The translations under genes and the position numbers were made by a program. Positions 8,911 to 18,072 of a stretch of DNA of 33,780 bases are shown here, piece by piece. The first letter of the stretch is position 1. The number at the start of each line of letters is the position of its first letter. The notes beneath the pieces are model-generated. The model worked only from the letters and a program-made list of their open reading frames with translations. It did no database searches and was not told the origin of the DNA. This DNA comes from Sphingomonadaceae bacterium (GTDB lineage: Bacteria > Pseudomonadota > Alphaproteobacteria > Sphingomonadales > Sphingomonadaceae): NCBI GenBank assembly GCA_020847445.1, contig JADLBY010000134.1:1-33780 (forward strand), written 5' to 3'.

Positions 8911-9680
8911 TCGTGCGGCTCCTGCTCGTTCTGGCGTTTCTGCTGCCGCTTCCGGCGCTGGCACAAGGTGCAGGCGAGCCGAAACTGGTGCCCGACGTCT
9001 CGCAGCGCAACATCAACATCCAGTCGCGCTTTACCGGGGCCGAACTGCTGATGTTCGGCGCGATCATCTATCCGCGCGGCGTGGCGCCAGAGGGGCAGAT
9101 CGATGTCGCGGTGGTGCTGCGCGGGCCGACGCGGCCGATTATCGTGCGCGAAAAACAGAAGGTGGCCGGGATCTGGGTCAATGCCGACAGCATCGATTTC
9201 CGCTCTGCCCCGGCCTATTATGCGATCGCGTCGTCGCGGCCGATCGACAAGATTGTCGATGCCCGGACGGCGGCAATCTACGAACTGGGTCTGAAGCGGT
9301 TGCAGCTTTCACCAACCGGGGAAATCCAGACCCGCGAGGTGCGGCGGTTCACCGACGGGCTGGTTGAACTGAACCGCAAGGACGGGCTGTTCGCCGAGGC
9401 TCCGGGCGAAGTCGATATCACCGATCAGGTGCTCTACCGCGCGCGACTGACCCTGCCGTCCAGTGTCCCCGAAGGCCGGTATGTCGCAGAAACGCTGCTG
9501 ATCCGGAACGGGCGGGTGATCATGGCCGACGACAGCGTCGTGGTGGACATCAGCAAAACCGGCTTTGAGCGTTTCGTGACGATCATGGCGCAGGAATATG
9601 GGCTGCTTTATGGCGCATGTGCCGTGCTCATATCGCTGTTTCTGGGGTGGTTTGCAGGCTATGTCTTCGGTCGGCTGTAG
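8907..9680 (+). CDS. TIGR02186/Alph_Pro_TM exported membrane-anchored protein, partner of TauE
   Basis: A 257-residue protein starting at GTG 8907, overlapping the TauE stop by 4 bp. Residues 1-20 form a signal peptide (IVRLLLVLAFLLPLPALAQ). The body contains FTGAELLMFGAIIYPRG, a conserved patch of the alphaproteobacterial PF09608 family as I know it, and a C-terminal membrane segment (LLYGACAVLISLFLGWFAGYVFG). The protein should sit on the periplasmic side of the inner membrane. Genes of this family commonly adjoin TauE/SafE exporters; the biochemical role is not known. A second GTG at 8913 is possible. Confidence 0.85.
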   Translation: MIVRLLLVLAFLLPLPALAQGAGEPKLVPDVSQRNINIQSRFTGAELLMFGAIIYPRGVAPEGQIDVAVVLRGPTRPIIVREKQKVAGIWVNADSIDFRSAPAYYAIASSRPIDKIVDARTAAIYELGLKRLQLSPTGEIQTREVRRFTDGLVELNRKDGLFAEAPGEVDITDQVLYRARLTLPSSVPEGRYVAETLLIRNGRVIMADDSVVVDISKTGFERFVTIMAQEYGLLYGACAVLISLFLGWFAGYVFGRL

Positions 9681-9770
9681 CCCGTTCGCCAAATAGGCCC
9701 GCAGCCTCAAGCTTAGCCGAAAATTAACCTCACAAGCCTAGTCTGGCACCCGGAACAACAGGGTGATCAG

Positions 9771-11684
9771 ATGACCGACAATTTTTACGGCCGAAACTTT
9801 CCGGGCAGCGGCCCAGCGCACGGCGGATCGCAGGAATCGGCCGCGGCTGGCCAGGCCAGCGGATATCCGGCACCCGCCCCTGCGCAGGCACAGCGTCCTG
9901 CGCCTGCTGCGGCTCCGGTTGGTTTTGCACCGGCATCGGCCCAGAACAGCACGGCCGCCCCGGTCGCCCGACCGGCCCCGCAGGCCGCATCGCCGTCGGC
10001 ATCGCCGTCCGCACCTCCGCCCGTGACCGCCAGCGGCATGGCCCAATCGTCGCCGCCCCGCAAAACCCATGAAGCCGCCGAAAGCACGCTGCATGCCATC
10101 GGCACGGTGATCGAGATTGCCGGTTCCGGCTCACAGGTCAGCCTGGCCGCCGACAAGGTCAACACGCTGTTGCAGCACCCCGATCCGGCGATTGCCAATG
10201 CCGGCCAGGTGGGCAGCCAGATCAAGATCCGCGTCGGCAATGTCTGGCTGCTCGCCAGTATCCGGACGCAGCGTCTGGATTTGACCAAGGCCAATACCAT
10301 CCTCGCCCAGGTCGACTTTCTTGGCGAAGGCGACGAGGAACGGCTGACCGGGAAAATCTACAACTTCCGCCGAGGTGTGACCCGCTATCCGGTGCCCGGA
10401 TCGGAAGTGTTTGCAGTGTCGAGCACCGATCTGAAGCAGGTCTATGCTGCGGACAGCCGCGCCCATGTCGAAATCGGTACCGTGTTTCCGACACGCGATA
10501 TCCGCGGCTCGCTTTATGTCGACGCCATGCTCGGAAAGCATTTTGCGCTGCTGGGTTCGACCGGTACCGGCAAATCGACCAGTGCGGCGCTGATCCTGCA
10601 CCGGATCTGCGACATCGCGCCCGAAGGCCATATCGTGATGGTCGACCCGCACGGCGAATATAGTGCCGCGTTCAAGGGCAATGGCGCGCTGTACGACGTC
10701 AACAACCTCGCCCTGCCTTATTGGATGATGAACTTCGCCGAACATTGCGAGGTCTTCATCACCTCGACCGGCGATGAGCGGCAGATCGATGCCGACATTC
10801 TGGCAAAATGCCTGTTGCAGGCGCGCGGCAAGAACCGGATTGCCGAGAGCATCGGCAAACTCACCGTCGACGCGCCAATCCCCTATCTGCTTTCTGACCT
10901 GACCAACATCATCCAGAACGAGATGGGCAAGCTCGACAAGGCGACCAACACCGCCCCCTTCATGCGACTGAAGGGCAAGATCGAGGAAATGAAGGCCGAC
11001 CCGCGCTATAATTTCATGTTTTCGGGCATGCTGGTCGGCGACACCATGACCGAGTTTCTTTCAAAGATTTTCCGTCTGCCCAGCCAGGGCAAGCCGATTT
11101 CCATCATCGACGTGTCCGCCGTCCCGTCCGACATCACATCGACCGTGGTGGCGGTTTTGTCCCGGCTGGTGTTCGACTATGCGATATGGTCGCGCAACGA
11201 ACCGCAACGGCCGATCCTGCTCGTTTGCGAAGAGGCGCACCGCTACATCCCGTCAGACCGTGTCGCGGGGAGCAGCGCGGTGCGCACCATCCTTGAACGT
11301 ATCGCCAAGGAAGGCCGCAAATATGGCGTATCGCTGGGTCTGATCACGCAGCGCCCGTCGGACCTTGCCGAAGGCGTGCTTTCGCAGTGCGGCACAATCA
11401 TTTCGATGCGCCTCAACAACGATCGCGACCAGGCCTATGTTCGCGCGGCGATGCCCGAAGGCGCGCGCGGCTTCCTCGATTCGATCCCGGCGCTGCGCAA
11501 CCGCGAATGCATCATCTGCGGTGAAGGCGTATCGATTCCGATCCGCGTTGCGCTCGACACCCTGGAAGAACAGAAGCGCCCCGCGTCGGAAGATCCGCTC
11601 TTCTCGGTCCTGTGGCAGGAAACCGGCGGCGAAGAGGATATTCTCGACCGCGTTGTTCGCCGCTGGCGCTCGCAGGGGCGTTAG
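9771..11684 (+). CDS. HerA-like DUF87 ATPase with a long Pro/Ala-rich N-terminus
   Basis: 637 residues from ATG 9771. Residues about 15-95 are low-complexity Pro/Ala/Ser/Gln and probably disordered. Residues 105-235 resemble the HerA beta-barrel (HAS-barrel) region. Walker A is GSTGTGKS at 262-269, followed by MVDPHGEYSAAF; Walker B is near 482-488 (ILLVCEEAH), followed by IAKEGRKYGVSLGLITQRPSDL and a C-terminal arginine-rich end. HerA-type ATPases translocate DNA, often with the NurA nuclease or other effectors. I see no nuclease next to it. A 90-bp gap separates it from the preceding gene, so it may have its own promoter. Confidence 0.88.
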   Translation: MTDNFYGRNFPGSGPAHGGSQESAAAGQASGYPAPAPAQAQRPAPAAAPVGFAPASAQNSTAAPVARPAPQAASPSASPSAPPPVTASGMAQSSPPRKTHEAAESTLHAIGTVIEIAGSGSQVSLAADKVNTLLQHPDPAIANAGQVGSQIKIRVGNVWLLASIRTQRLDLTKANTILAQVDFLGEGDEERLTGKIYNFRRGVTRYPVPGSEVFAVSSTDLKQVYAADSRAHVEIGTVFPTRDIRGSLYVDAMLGKHFALLGSTGTGKSTSAALILHRICDIAPEGHIVMVDPHGEYSAAFKGNGALYDVNNLALPYWMMNFAEHCEVFITSTGDERQIDADILAKCLLQARGKNRIAESIGKLTVDAPIPYLLSDLTNIIQNEMGKLDKATNTAPFMRLKGKIEEMKADPRYNFMFSGMLVGDTMTEFLSKIFRLPSQGKPISIIDVSAVPSDITSTVVAVLSRLVFDYAIWSRNEPQRPILLVCEEAHRYIPSDRVAGSSAVRTILERIAKEGRKYGVSLGLITQRPSDLAEGVLSQCGTIISMRLNNDRDQAYVRAAMPEGARGFLDSIPALRNRECIICGEGVSIPIRVALDTLEEQKRPASEDPLFSVLWQETGGEEDILDRVVRRWRSQGR

Positions 11685-11713
11685 AGCCTGTCCCGCTTAG
11701 TTGGCAGGCTCTA
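11682..11713. terminator. Hairpin overlapping the stop of the HerA-like gene
   Basis: A perfect 9-bp inverted repeat, TAGAGCCTG (11682-11690) and CAGGCTCTA (11705-11713), with a 14-nt loop. It includes the TAG stop codon of the HerA-like gene and lies between convergent genes. There is no T-tract, so termination is only inferred. Confidence 0.45.
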
Positions 11714-11716
11714 GAC

Positions 11717-12661
11717 CTAGCGCTTCTCGAACGGCTTCAGACCGCGGCCCAGCCGGTTCGCGCCGAGCACGATCGAATCACCCGACCAGTCGGCAAGGAA
11801 CACCGTATTCCTGTCGACACCGGTGGCCAGGCTGGCGTCGTTGCCGCTGATCGCAAGGCCTGCGCTGCTGCGCACCCGCCCTTCGGCGGCTACCGCGATG
11901 AAGGCGCTGTAATTTTCCTTGTCCTGCCCCTGCACGAACACATTGCCGCTGATCATGCCCGTGGCACCGCCGGGCAGGTCGATCATGTAATTGGTCGCCT
12001 GTCCGCGGGTATCGTCAAAGGCGTTGTTCTGGATGATCGCGCGCGCCGCACGGCTTTTGACATAGTGCCCGCCATTGCCGCGTTCGAAACGGCTGCGGGT
12101 GACGGTCAGCGACGCGAAATCGCCGATATAGATGCTGTGCGCGCAGGATAGCCCACGATCGCAGCGCCCCAGTTCGGAAAAGGTCGTCTGGTCGATCACG
12201 ATCTCGCCGCCCGGGTCCTGCGCGGTCAATATCCCCTGCTCGCTGTTGCGGAAGACCGAGCGGGTGACCGCGAGATTGCCTTTTTCAAGGCGGATGCCCG
12301 CGCCATTGCCGTCGGGCACCGCCATATTCTGGAAAACCAGCCCGTCGATCGCGGCCGATTGTCCGCGCAGCACCAGCGCTGCCTTGCCTTCGCAAACGCC
12401 GCCGTCGAATATCGACCGGCCGGGGACTTCCGCCTTGAACGCAATATGGCCCGCCGATTGCACCGCACATTCGCTATAGCTGCCCGGCGCGATCAGGATC
12501 GTGCCCTGGCGGTCGCCGATCGCGTCAACCGCATCGGCCAGACGCGAATAGCTCCGGCCGGTTTCCGCGACCTGAAAGGGGGCCACGCCCTGCTGGGCGG
12601 TTGCCGACATGCTGGCGATCACGGCTATCGCCGGGATCAGGAGGATCGGGATTCGTTTCAT
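11717..12661 (-). CDS. Exported right-handed beta-helix repeat protein
   Basis: 314 residues from ATG 12661. The N-terminus MKRIPILLIPAIAVIASMSATAQQ is a clear signal peptide with a probable AQ cleavage region, so the product is periplasmic or secreted. The mature part has repeated short turns such as GLVFQNMAV, TRSVFRNSEQGIL, IDQTTFSEL, TRSRFERGNGGHYV and IIQNNAFDDT, which form the regular ladder of a parallel beta-helix (pectate-lyase/NosD-like fold). Four cysteines (in YSECAV, GGVCEG, LGRCDRG, LSCAHS) could form disulfides. Such proteins often bind or cleave polysaccharide, but I cannot name a substrate or catalytic residues. It stands alone, convergent with the HerA-like gene and divergent from the antiporter. 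Confidence 0.82.
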   Translation of the reverse strand: MKRIPILLIPAIAVIASMSATAQQGVAPFQVAETGRSYSRLADAVDAIGDRQGTILIAPGSYSECAVQSAGHIAFKAEVPGRSIFDGGVCEGKAALVLRGQSAAIDGLVFQNMAVPDGNGAGIRLEKGNLAVTRSVFRNSEQGILTAQDPGGEIVIDQTTFSELGRCDRGLSCAHSIYIGDFASLTVTRSRFERGNGGHYVKSRAARAIIQNNAFDDTRGQATNYMIDLPGGATGMISGNVFVQGQDKENYSAFIAVAAEGRVRSSAGLAISGNDASLATGVDRNTVFLADWSGDSIVLGANRLGRGLKPFEKR

Positions 12662-12891
12662 GGTCGCACCTTCGCTTTGGCCTTGGCGTAAATCTGCCTG
12701 CTTCCGGCGATTCCCGCCAGCGGGTTAACCACAGCTGAAATCGGCTGTCCGGTTCAGGGACATGGCTGTGAGCGACATAGCTATACATGGCCGGGCGGTG
12801 CCAAGGCTGCTTGCCGGGGCCGCCGCCGCCGCCTATTCATCGCCCGCAAAGCATTGGCGACAGACCGGTGCGAAAAGCGAGGGGGCCGCCG

Positions 12892-14103
12892 ATGCACGCC
12901 GTTACCACGACCGAAGTGTTCCTGCTGGCGATGCTGATCATCTTCAGCCTGCCCTATCTGGTCTGGCGGCTGGGGCGGACGGATTATTATGCGCCGCTCG
13001 TCGTCGTGCAGATCATCGGCGGCATCCTGCTCGGCCCCGGGGTTTTGGGCGCGGCCTATCCGGAATATTACGCCTTCGTCTTCCGCCCCGATGTGGTGAC
13101 CGCATTGAACGGCGTGGCGTGGTGGGCGGTGATGATGTTCGTCTGGGTCGCGGGGATCGAACTCGATCTGGACGAGGCCTGGAAGCGCCGCCGCGAAACC
13201 GGCGTGACTGCGGGCTTTGCCCTGCTCACGCCGCTGCTGTTCGGCAGCATCGCCGCGATCCTGCTGCTGCAAACCGGCGACGGCTGGGCGGGGGAAAAAG
13301 GCGCGCGCTGGCAGGTGATCCTCGGTATCGGCATGGCCTGCGCGGTCACCGCATTGCCGATCCTTGTGCTGCTGATGGAAAAGCTCGAAATCCTGCGTGA
13401 GCCGATCGGCCAGCGCATCCTGCGCTATGCCAGTCTGGACGATGTTGCGATCTGGGGGGTGCTCGCGCTGATCCTGCTCGACTGGGAAAGGATCGGGCGG
13501 CAGGGGGCGTTCCTTGTGCTGTTTGCCGCGCTGACCTTCGTGGTTCGCTGGCTGATCGTCCGGATTCCCGAACGCGACCGCTGGTATGCCGGGCTGATCT
13601 GGCTCGCCGCCTGCGGCCTCGCCGCCGACTGGGCGGGGCTGCACTATATGGTCGGCGCATTCCTCGCGGGTGCGGTGCTCGACAGCAAATGGTTCACGCT
13701 CAAGGATATGGACAATTTCCGCAACACCATCCTGCTCGCGGTGATGCCGGTATTCTTCCTGTCGACCGGCCTGCGCACCCAGTGGGATGTTGGCGGCCTC
13801 GCCGTGTTCGGCGCGGCGGCGCTGCTGCTGGCGGCGGCGGTCGTCGGCAAGCTGGCGGGAATCCACATCGCCGGGCGCATATTGAAATGGGAAAAGGGTG
13901 AGGCGTCGATCATCGGCTGGCTGCTGCAAACCAAGGCGCTGATCATGATCATTTTCGTCAATATCCTTTTGGACAAGGCGATTATCACCAACGAAACCTT
14001 CACCGCCTTGCTGCTGATGGCGGTCGCCTCGACGATGCTGACGATCCCGATCGTCACGCCCAAGCTGAAGGCGCTGGCAGGGTTGCTGAAAAAGGCCGGG
14101 TGA
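12892..14103 (+). CDS. Cation/proton antiporter (Kef/CPA2-type membrane domain)
   Basis: 403 residues from ATG 12892 (MHAVTTTEVFLLAML), preceded by a good GAGGGGG Shine-Dalgarno sequence. Upstream in-frame ATGs would add a Pro-rich, unconserved tail and lack such a site. About eleven to twelve hydrophobic segments span the protein. It shows the Na+/H+ exchanger pattern: GGILLGPGVLG early, VAGIELDLDE, LDDVAIWGVLALI with acidic residues in a membrane helix, and GAFLAGAVLDS. It ends after the transporter domain with no TrkA-N regulatory domain, so it is shorter than KefB/KefC. It probably exchanges K+ or Na+ for H+ at the inner membrane; ion specificity is unknown. Confidence 0.88.
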   Translation: MHAVTTTEVFLLAMLIIFSLPYLVWRLGRTDYYAPLVVVQIIGGILLGPGVLGAAYPEYYAFVFRPDVVTALNGVAWWAVMMFVWVAGIELDLDEAWKRRRETGVTAGFALLTPLLFGSIAAILLLQTGDGWAGEKGARWQVILGIGMACAVTALPILVLLMEKLEILREPIGQRILRYASLDDVAIWGVLALILLDWERIGRQGAFLVLFAALTFVVRWLIVRIPERDRWYAGLIWLAACGLAADWAGLHYMVGAFLAGAVLDSKWFTLKDMDNFRNTILLAVMPVFFLSTGLRTQWDVGGLAVFGAAALLLAAAVVGKLAGIHIAGRILKWEKGEASIIGWLLQTKALIMIIFVNILLDKAIITNETFTALLLMAVASTMLTIPIVTPKLKALAGLLKKAG

Positions 14104-14160
14104 ACTTTCAAAAGCGGCGCCTTGGCCTGAAAGCAAAATTGTAAAAGAGGCGAGAGGGAA

Positions 14161-14229
14161 TGAGGGGGCATTGTCGCGCAAACCCCTCACTTCCTCCTGT
14201 CTCCTTCATTCATCATCAAAAGGATGATG
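14161..14229. terminator. Two short hairpins between the antiporter and metH
   Basis: TGAGGGG (14161-14167) pairs with CCCCTCA (14183-14189), and CATCATC (14211-14217) pairs with GATGATG (14223-14229) around a 5-nt AAAAG loop. They lie in the 179-bp gap between convergent genes. Neither has a clean T-tract, so the terminator role is tentative. Confidence 0.35.
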
Positions 14230-14282
14230 GCAGAGGCTATTGACCGGACGACCTGCCAGCGCCCGGATCGCCACACCAGCCA

Positions 14283-16898
14283 TCACTCATTCAGGTTCGG
14301 TCGCAGATATTGCCGGGCCTTGTCCATATCCAGCCCGCGCCGTGCGGCATAGTCCGCCACCTGATCCTCGCCGATCCGCGCGACGCCGAAATATTCGGAT
14401 TGCGGGTGGCCGAAGTAAAAGCCGCTGACGGCGGCGGTCGGCATCATCGCAAAGCTTTCGGTCAGGGTGATGCCGGTGCGGTGGGTCGCGTCGAGCAGAT
14501 CGAACAATATCGGTTTCAGGCTGTGGTCCGGGCAGGCGGGATAGCCCGGCGCGGGGCGGATGCCGCGATATTGTTCGCGGATCAGCGCCTCGTTGGTCAG
14601 CTGCTCGTCGGGCGCATAGCCCCATAGCTGCTTGCGCACATGTTCGTGCATGCGTTCGGCAAAGGCCTCTGCCAGACGGTCGGCCAGCGCCTTCAGCATG
14701 ATATCCGAATAATCGTCGATATGCGCCTTGAACTCGGCAAGCTTGGACGCAATGCCATGGCCTGTGGTCACGGCAAAGCCCCCGATCCAGTCGCCATCGG
14801 GGCTGATGAAATCGGCCAGGCACATATTGGCGCGGCCTTCGCGCTTTGCCACCTGCTGGCGCAGGAAGGGCAGGCGGACATGCTGTTCATCGTCAAGATA
14901 GATGACCACATCGTCGCCCTCGCGCGCGCAGGGCCACAGCCCGGCGACGCCGCGTGCGCGCAGCCATTTTTCGGAAATGATCTGGTCGAGCATCGCCTGC
15001 GCATCGGCGAACAGCTGTCGCGCGCTTTCGCCGACAACCTCGTCTTCGAGGATCGACGGGTAATTGCCGTGCAATTCCCAGGCGCGGAAGAAGGGCGTCC
15101 AGTCGATATAGTTGCGCAGATCGTCAAGCGGCCAATCGTCATAGACATGCACCCCCGGTTGCAGCGGTGCAGGCGGCTTCAGGCTCTCGTCGATTTCAAA
15201 GGCGTTGGCGCGCGCTTCCTCCAGCGTCGCCAGCGGCTTTGCGGTCTTGCCCGAACGGGCGTCGCGGATATGGCCATATTCGGTGCGGAGATCGGCGACG
15301 AAACTGTCGGCGAGCGTGTCGCTGACCAGCGTGGAGGCCACGCCCACCGCCCTGGAGGCGTCGAGGACATGCACCGTCGGCCCCGCATAGGCCGGTTCGA
15401 TGCGTAGCGCGGTGTGCGTTTTTGACGTCGTGGCCCCACCGATCAGCAGCGGCATCGTCATGCCTGCGCGCTGCATTTCCTCCGCCACCGTCACCATTTC
15501 GTCGAGGCTGGGGGTGATCAGCCCCGAAAGCCCGATCATGTCGGCGTCATTTTCGACCGCGCTTTTGAGGATGTCCTGCCATGGCACCATGACGCCAAGA
15601 TCGATGACCTCAAATCCGTTGCACTGCAGCACCACGCCGACGATATTCTTGCCGATATCGTGAACGTCGCCCTTGACCGTCGCCATCACGATCCGGCCCT
15701 TGCCTTTCGAGCTTTCGTCCTTCTCCGCCTCGATGAAGGGGAAAAGATGGGCGACCGCCTTTTTCATCACGCGTGCGGATTTGACGACCTGCGGCAGGAA
15801 CATCTTACCGCTGCCGAACAGATCGCCGACGACGTTCATCCCGTCCATCAGCGGGCCTTCGATCACCTCGATCGGGCGGCCGCTACGTTCCTTGACTGCC
15901 AGCCGCGCTTCTTCGGTGTCCTCGACGATATGCGCGTCGATGCCCTTGACCAGCGCATGTTCGATACGCCGTTCGACGCTCCACCCGCGCCATTCGGCGG
16001 CGGCCTTTTCCTGCGCCGCGTCGGTGCCCTTATACCGCTCTGCCAGCGCGATCAGGCGCTCGGTCGCGTCCGGATCCCTGTTCAGGATCACATCCTCGCA
16101 GGCGTTGCGCAGTTCGGGATCGATCGTGTCATAGACATCGAGCTGGCCTGCATTGACGATCGCCATGTCGAGCCCGGCGGGAATCGCATGATAGAGAAAC
16201 ACGCTGTGCATCGCGCGGCGGACCGGCTCGTTGCCACGGAAGCTGAACGACAGGTTCGAAAGTCCGCCCGAATAGTGCGCATGCGGGCACAGCTCGCGCA
16301 ATTCGCGCACCGCCTCGATGAAGTCGACGCCGTAATTATTATGCTCCTCGATACCCGTGGCGACCGCGAAGATATTGGGGTCGAAGATGATGTCCTCGGG
16401 CGGGAAGCCGATACCGATCAGCAGGTCATAGGCGCGCTTGCAGATCGAAACCTTGCGTTCCTGTGTATCGGCCTGCCCGGTTTCGTCGAAGGCCATCACG
16501 ACGATGGCGGCACCATAGGCCATGCACAGCCGGGCGTGATGCAGAAAGGCTTCTTCGCCTTCTTTCATGCTGATCGAATTGACCACCGGCTTGCCCGAAA
16601 CGCATTTCAGCCCGGCCTCGATCACGCTCCATCTCGACGAATCGATCATCACCGGCACGCGCGCGATATCGGGTTCGGCGGCGATGCGTTTCAGGAAGGT
16701 GGTCATCGCCAGTTCGGCGTCGAGCAGACCCTCGTCCATATTGACGTCGATAATCTGCGCACCGTTTTCGACCTGATCGCGCGCGACCTCGACCGCAGCG
16801 TCATAATCGTCGGCAAGGATCAGTTTCTTGAACTTGGCCGATCCGGTGACGTTGGTGCGTTCGCCGATATTGACGAAGCGGGATGTGTTGAGGGTCAT
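14283..16898 (-). CDS. metH: Cobalamin-dependent methionine synthase, C-terminal half (folate, B12 and reactivation domains)
   Basis: 871 residues from ATG 16898 ([20 protein letters not shown]). The order is: pterin-binding domain (1-~290, with NVTGS and DVNMDEG), cobalamin cap and B12-binding domains ([11 protein letters not shown] with the cobalt-ligand His413, then [12 protein letters not shown] and [11 protein letters not shown]), and the reactivation domain, including [21 protein letters not shown] and the SAM-binding [12 protein letters not shown]. With the separate homocysteine-methyltransferase protein it should rebuild the full enzyme. There is no Shine-Dalgarno stronger than AAAGAAG. 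The 127-bp gap from the first half is mostly a repeat element. The protein looks complete for this half. Confidence 0.95.
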   Translation of the reverse strand: MTLNTSRFVNIGERTNVTGSAKFKKLILADDYDAAVEVARDQVENGAQIIDVNMDEGLLDAELAMTTFLKRIAAEPDIARVPVMIDSSRWSVIEAGLKCVSGKPVVNSISMKEGEEAFLHHARLCMAYGAAIVVMAFDETGQADTQERKVSICKRAYDLLIGIGFPPEDIIFDPNIFAVATGIEEHNNYGVDFIEAVRELRELCPHAHYSGGLSNLSFSFRGNEPVRRAMHSVFLYHAIPAGLDMAIVNAGQLDVYDTIDPELRNACEDVILNRDPDATERLIALAERYKGTDAAQEKAAAEWRGWSVERRIEHALVKGIDAHIVEDTEEARLAVKERSGRPIEVIEGPLMDGMNVVGDLFGSGKMFLPQVVKSARVMKKAVAHLFPFIEAEKDESSKGKGRIVMATVKGDVHDIGKNIVGVVLQCNGFEVIDLGVMVPWQDILKSAVENDADMIGLSGLITPSLDEMVTVAEEMQRAGMTMPLLIGGATTSKTHTALRIEPAYAGPTVHVLDASRAVGVASTLVSDTLADSFVADLRTEYGHIRDARSGKTAKPLATLEEARANAFEIDESLKPPAPLQPGVHVYDDWPLDDLRNYIDWTPFFRAWELHGNYPSILEDEVVGESARQLFADAQAMLDQIISEKWLRARGVAGLWPCAREGDDVVIYLDDEQHVRLPFLRQQVAKREGRANMCLADFISPDGDWIGGFAVTTGHGIASKLAEFKAHIDDYSDIMLKALADRLAEAFAERMHEHVRKQLWGYAPDEQLTNEALIREQYRGIRPAPGYPACPDHSLKPILFDLLDATHRTGITLTESFAMMPTAAVSGFYFGHPQSEYFGVARIGEDQVADYAARRGLDMDKARQYLRPNLNE

Positions 16899-16920
16899 GA
16901 CAGCATAGCTTCTTTTGTCT

Positions 16921-17006
16921 CGTCATCCCCGCGCAGGCGGGGATTCATCACCCGCCGGTGCAGTTCAGATTTCAGGTGATGGGCTCCCGCCTTCGCGGGA
17001 GTGACG
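16921..17006. repeat. Palindromic repeat element (family B) between the two metH halves
   Basis: Outer arms CGTCA (16921-16925) and TGACG (17002-17006) enclose a left hairpin CCCCGCGCAGGCGGGG, paired TCATCACC/GGTGATG tracts, and a right hairpin CTCCCGCCTTCGCGGGAG. The same plan recurs at 26848-26937, and a shortened form occurs at 29870-29901. It takes up most of the spacer between the two methionine synthase genes. Confidence 0.88.
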
Positions 17007-17025
17007 AAATATGGTTTTTTGCCCC

Positions 17026-18072
17026 TCACGCGGCCATCACAAAGGGCTCCAGACCCGCCAGCCGCGTCACCACCGGCGCGGTCGGCACCTGCCTCGGCGC
17101 GCGGTCGGCCACGGCCTTGGCGATCGCGGCGATATGCGCAGGCGTGGTGCCGCAGCAGCCACCGACGACATTGACCAGCCCTTCGTCAAGCCAGGCCTCG
17201 ATCAGCCTCGCGGTCGCCTCGGGCAGCTCGTCATACTGGCCGAGCTCGTTGGGCAGACCCGCATTGGGATAAGCCATCACCAGCGCGTCGGCCTGTTTGG
17301 CGAGTTCGGCCAGATAGGGACGCAGCAAATCCGCCCCGAACGAGCAGTTCAGCCCGATGGTCAGCGGTTTCACATGGCGGATGGTGCTCCAGAAACCCTG
17401 CACCGTATGACCCGACAAGTTGCGCCCGGCCATGTCGGTGATCGTCATCGAAATCATCAGCGGCACGTCGCGCCCGCTCGCCTCCGCTGCCTCCTGCGCG
17501 GCCATCGCGGCGCATTTGGCGTTCAGCGTGTCGAAGATCGTCTCGATCAGCAGGAAATCGACCCCGCCCGCGATCAGCGCATCGCACTGCTCGCGATAAT
17601 CGGCCTTCAGCGTGTCGAAATCGATCTCGCGATAGCCCGGATCGTTGACGTCGGGCGACAGCGACAGCGTCTTGTTGGTCGGGCCGACCGAACCGGCGAC
17701 AAAGCGGCGCAGGCCGTCTTTTGCCTCTGCCTTGTCTGCGCAAGCCCGCGCCAGTTTCGCGCTTTCGACATTGATCTGCCGCACCAGATGCTCGCAGCCA
17801 TAATCGGCCATGGCGACGCGGGTGGAGCTGAAGGTGTTGGTCTCGATCATGTCCGCGCCCGCCTCCAGATAGGCGTCGTGGATCGCGCCGATAATATCTG
17901 GCCGGGTGATCGAGAGCAGGTCGTTATTGCCCTTCTGGTCCTTCGCCAGATCGAGACTGCCGCGATAATCGGCTTCCTCGAGCTTGTGGCGCTGGATCGC
18001 GGTGCCATAGCCGCCGTCGAAGACGAGGATGCGTTCGCGGCAGCGGCTGGTGAAGAGTTCGCGTGCGTTCAT
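17026..18072 (-). CDS. metH: Methionine synthase N-terminal half: homocysteine S-methyltransferase domain
   Basis: 348 residues from ATG 18072, with the start overlapping the metF stop by 4 bp (ATGA). It is the zinc/homocysteine module of MetH on its own. [10 protein letters not shown] marks the N-terminus, and the zinc ligands are C243 ([14 protein letters not shown]) and C306-C307 ([10 protein letters not shown]), near the E. coli MetH ligands C247, C310 and C311. It activates homocysteine thiolate and receives methyl from the cobalamin half encoded next. Split methionine synthases are known in alphaproteobacteria, so this is probably the natural arrangement and not a broken gene. Confidence 0.94.
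   Translation of the reverse strand: MNARELFTSRCRERILVFDGGYGTAIQRHKLEEADYRGSLDLAKDQKGNNDLLSITRPDIIGAIHDAYLEAGADMIETNTFSSTRVAMADYGCEHLVRQINVESAKLARACADKAEAKDGLRRFVAGSVGPTNKTLSLSPDVNDPGYREIDFDTLKADYREQCDALIAGGVDFLLIETIFDTLNAKCAAMAAQEAAEASGRDVPLMISMTITDMAGRNLSGHTVQGFWSTIRHVKPLTIGLNCSFGADLLRPYLAELAKQADALVMAYPNAGLPNELGQYDELPEATARLIEAWLDEGLVNVVGGCCGTTPAHIAAIAKAVADRAPRQVPTAPVVTRLAGLEPFVMAA

Noticed and set aside
12781..14190. 469-residue open frame antisense to the antiporter
   Set aside because: GC-rich shadow frame: the plus-strand frame has membrane helices and family motifs, while this one is full of Arg/Gln/His with no domain.
15660..16979. 439-residue plus-strand frame across the second metH half
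   Set aside because: Antisense to conserved cobalamin and pterin domains; no recognisable protein.
16899..17025. Frameshift splitting a single metH
   Set aside because: Each half has its own start and domain boundary, and split MetH is a known arrangement in alphaproteobacteria.
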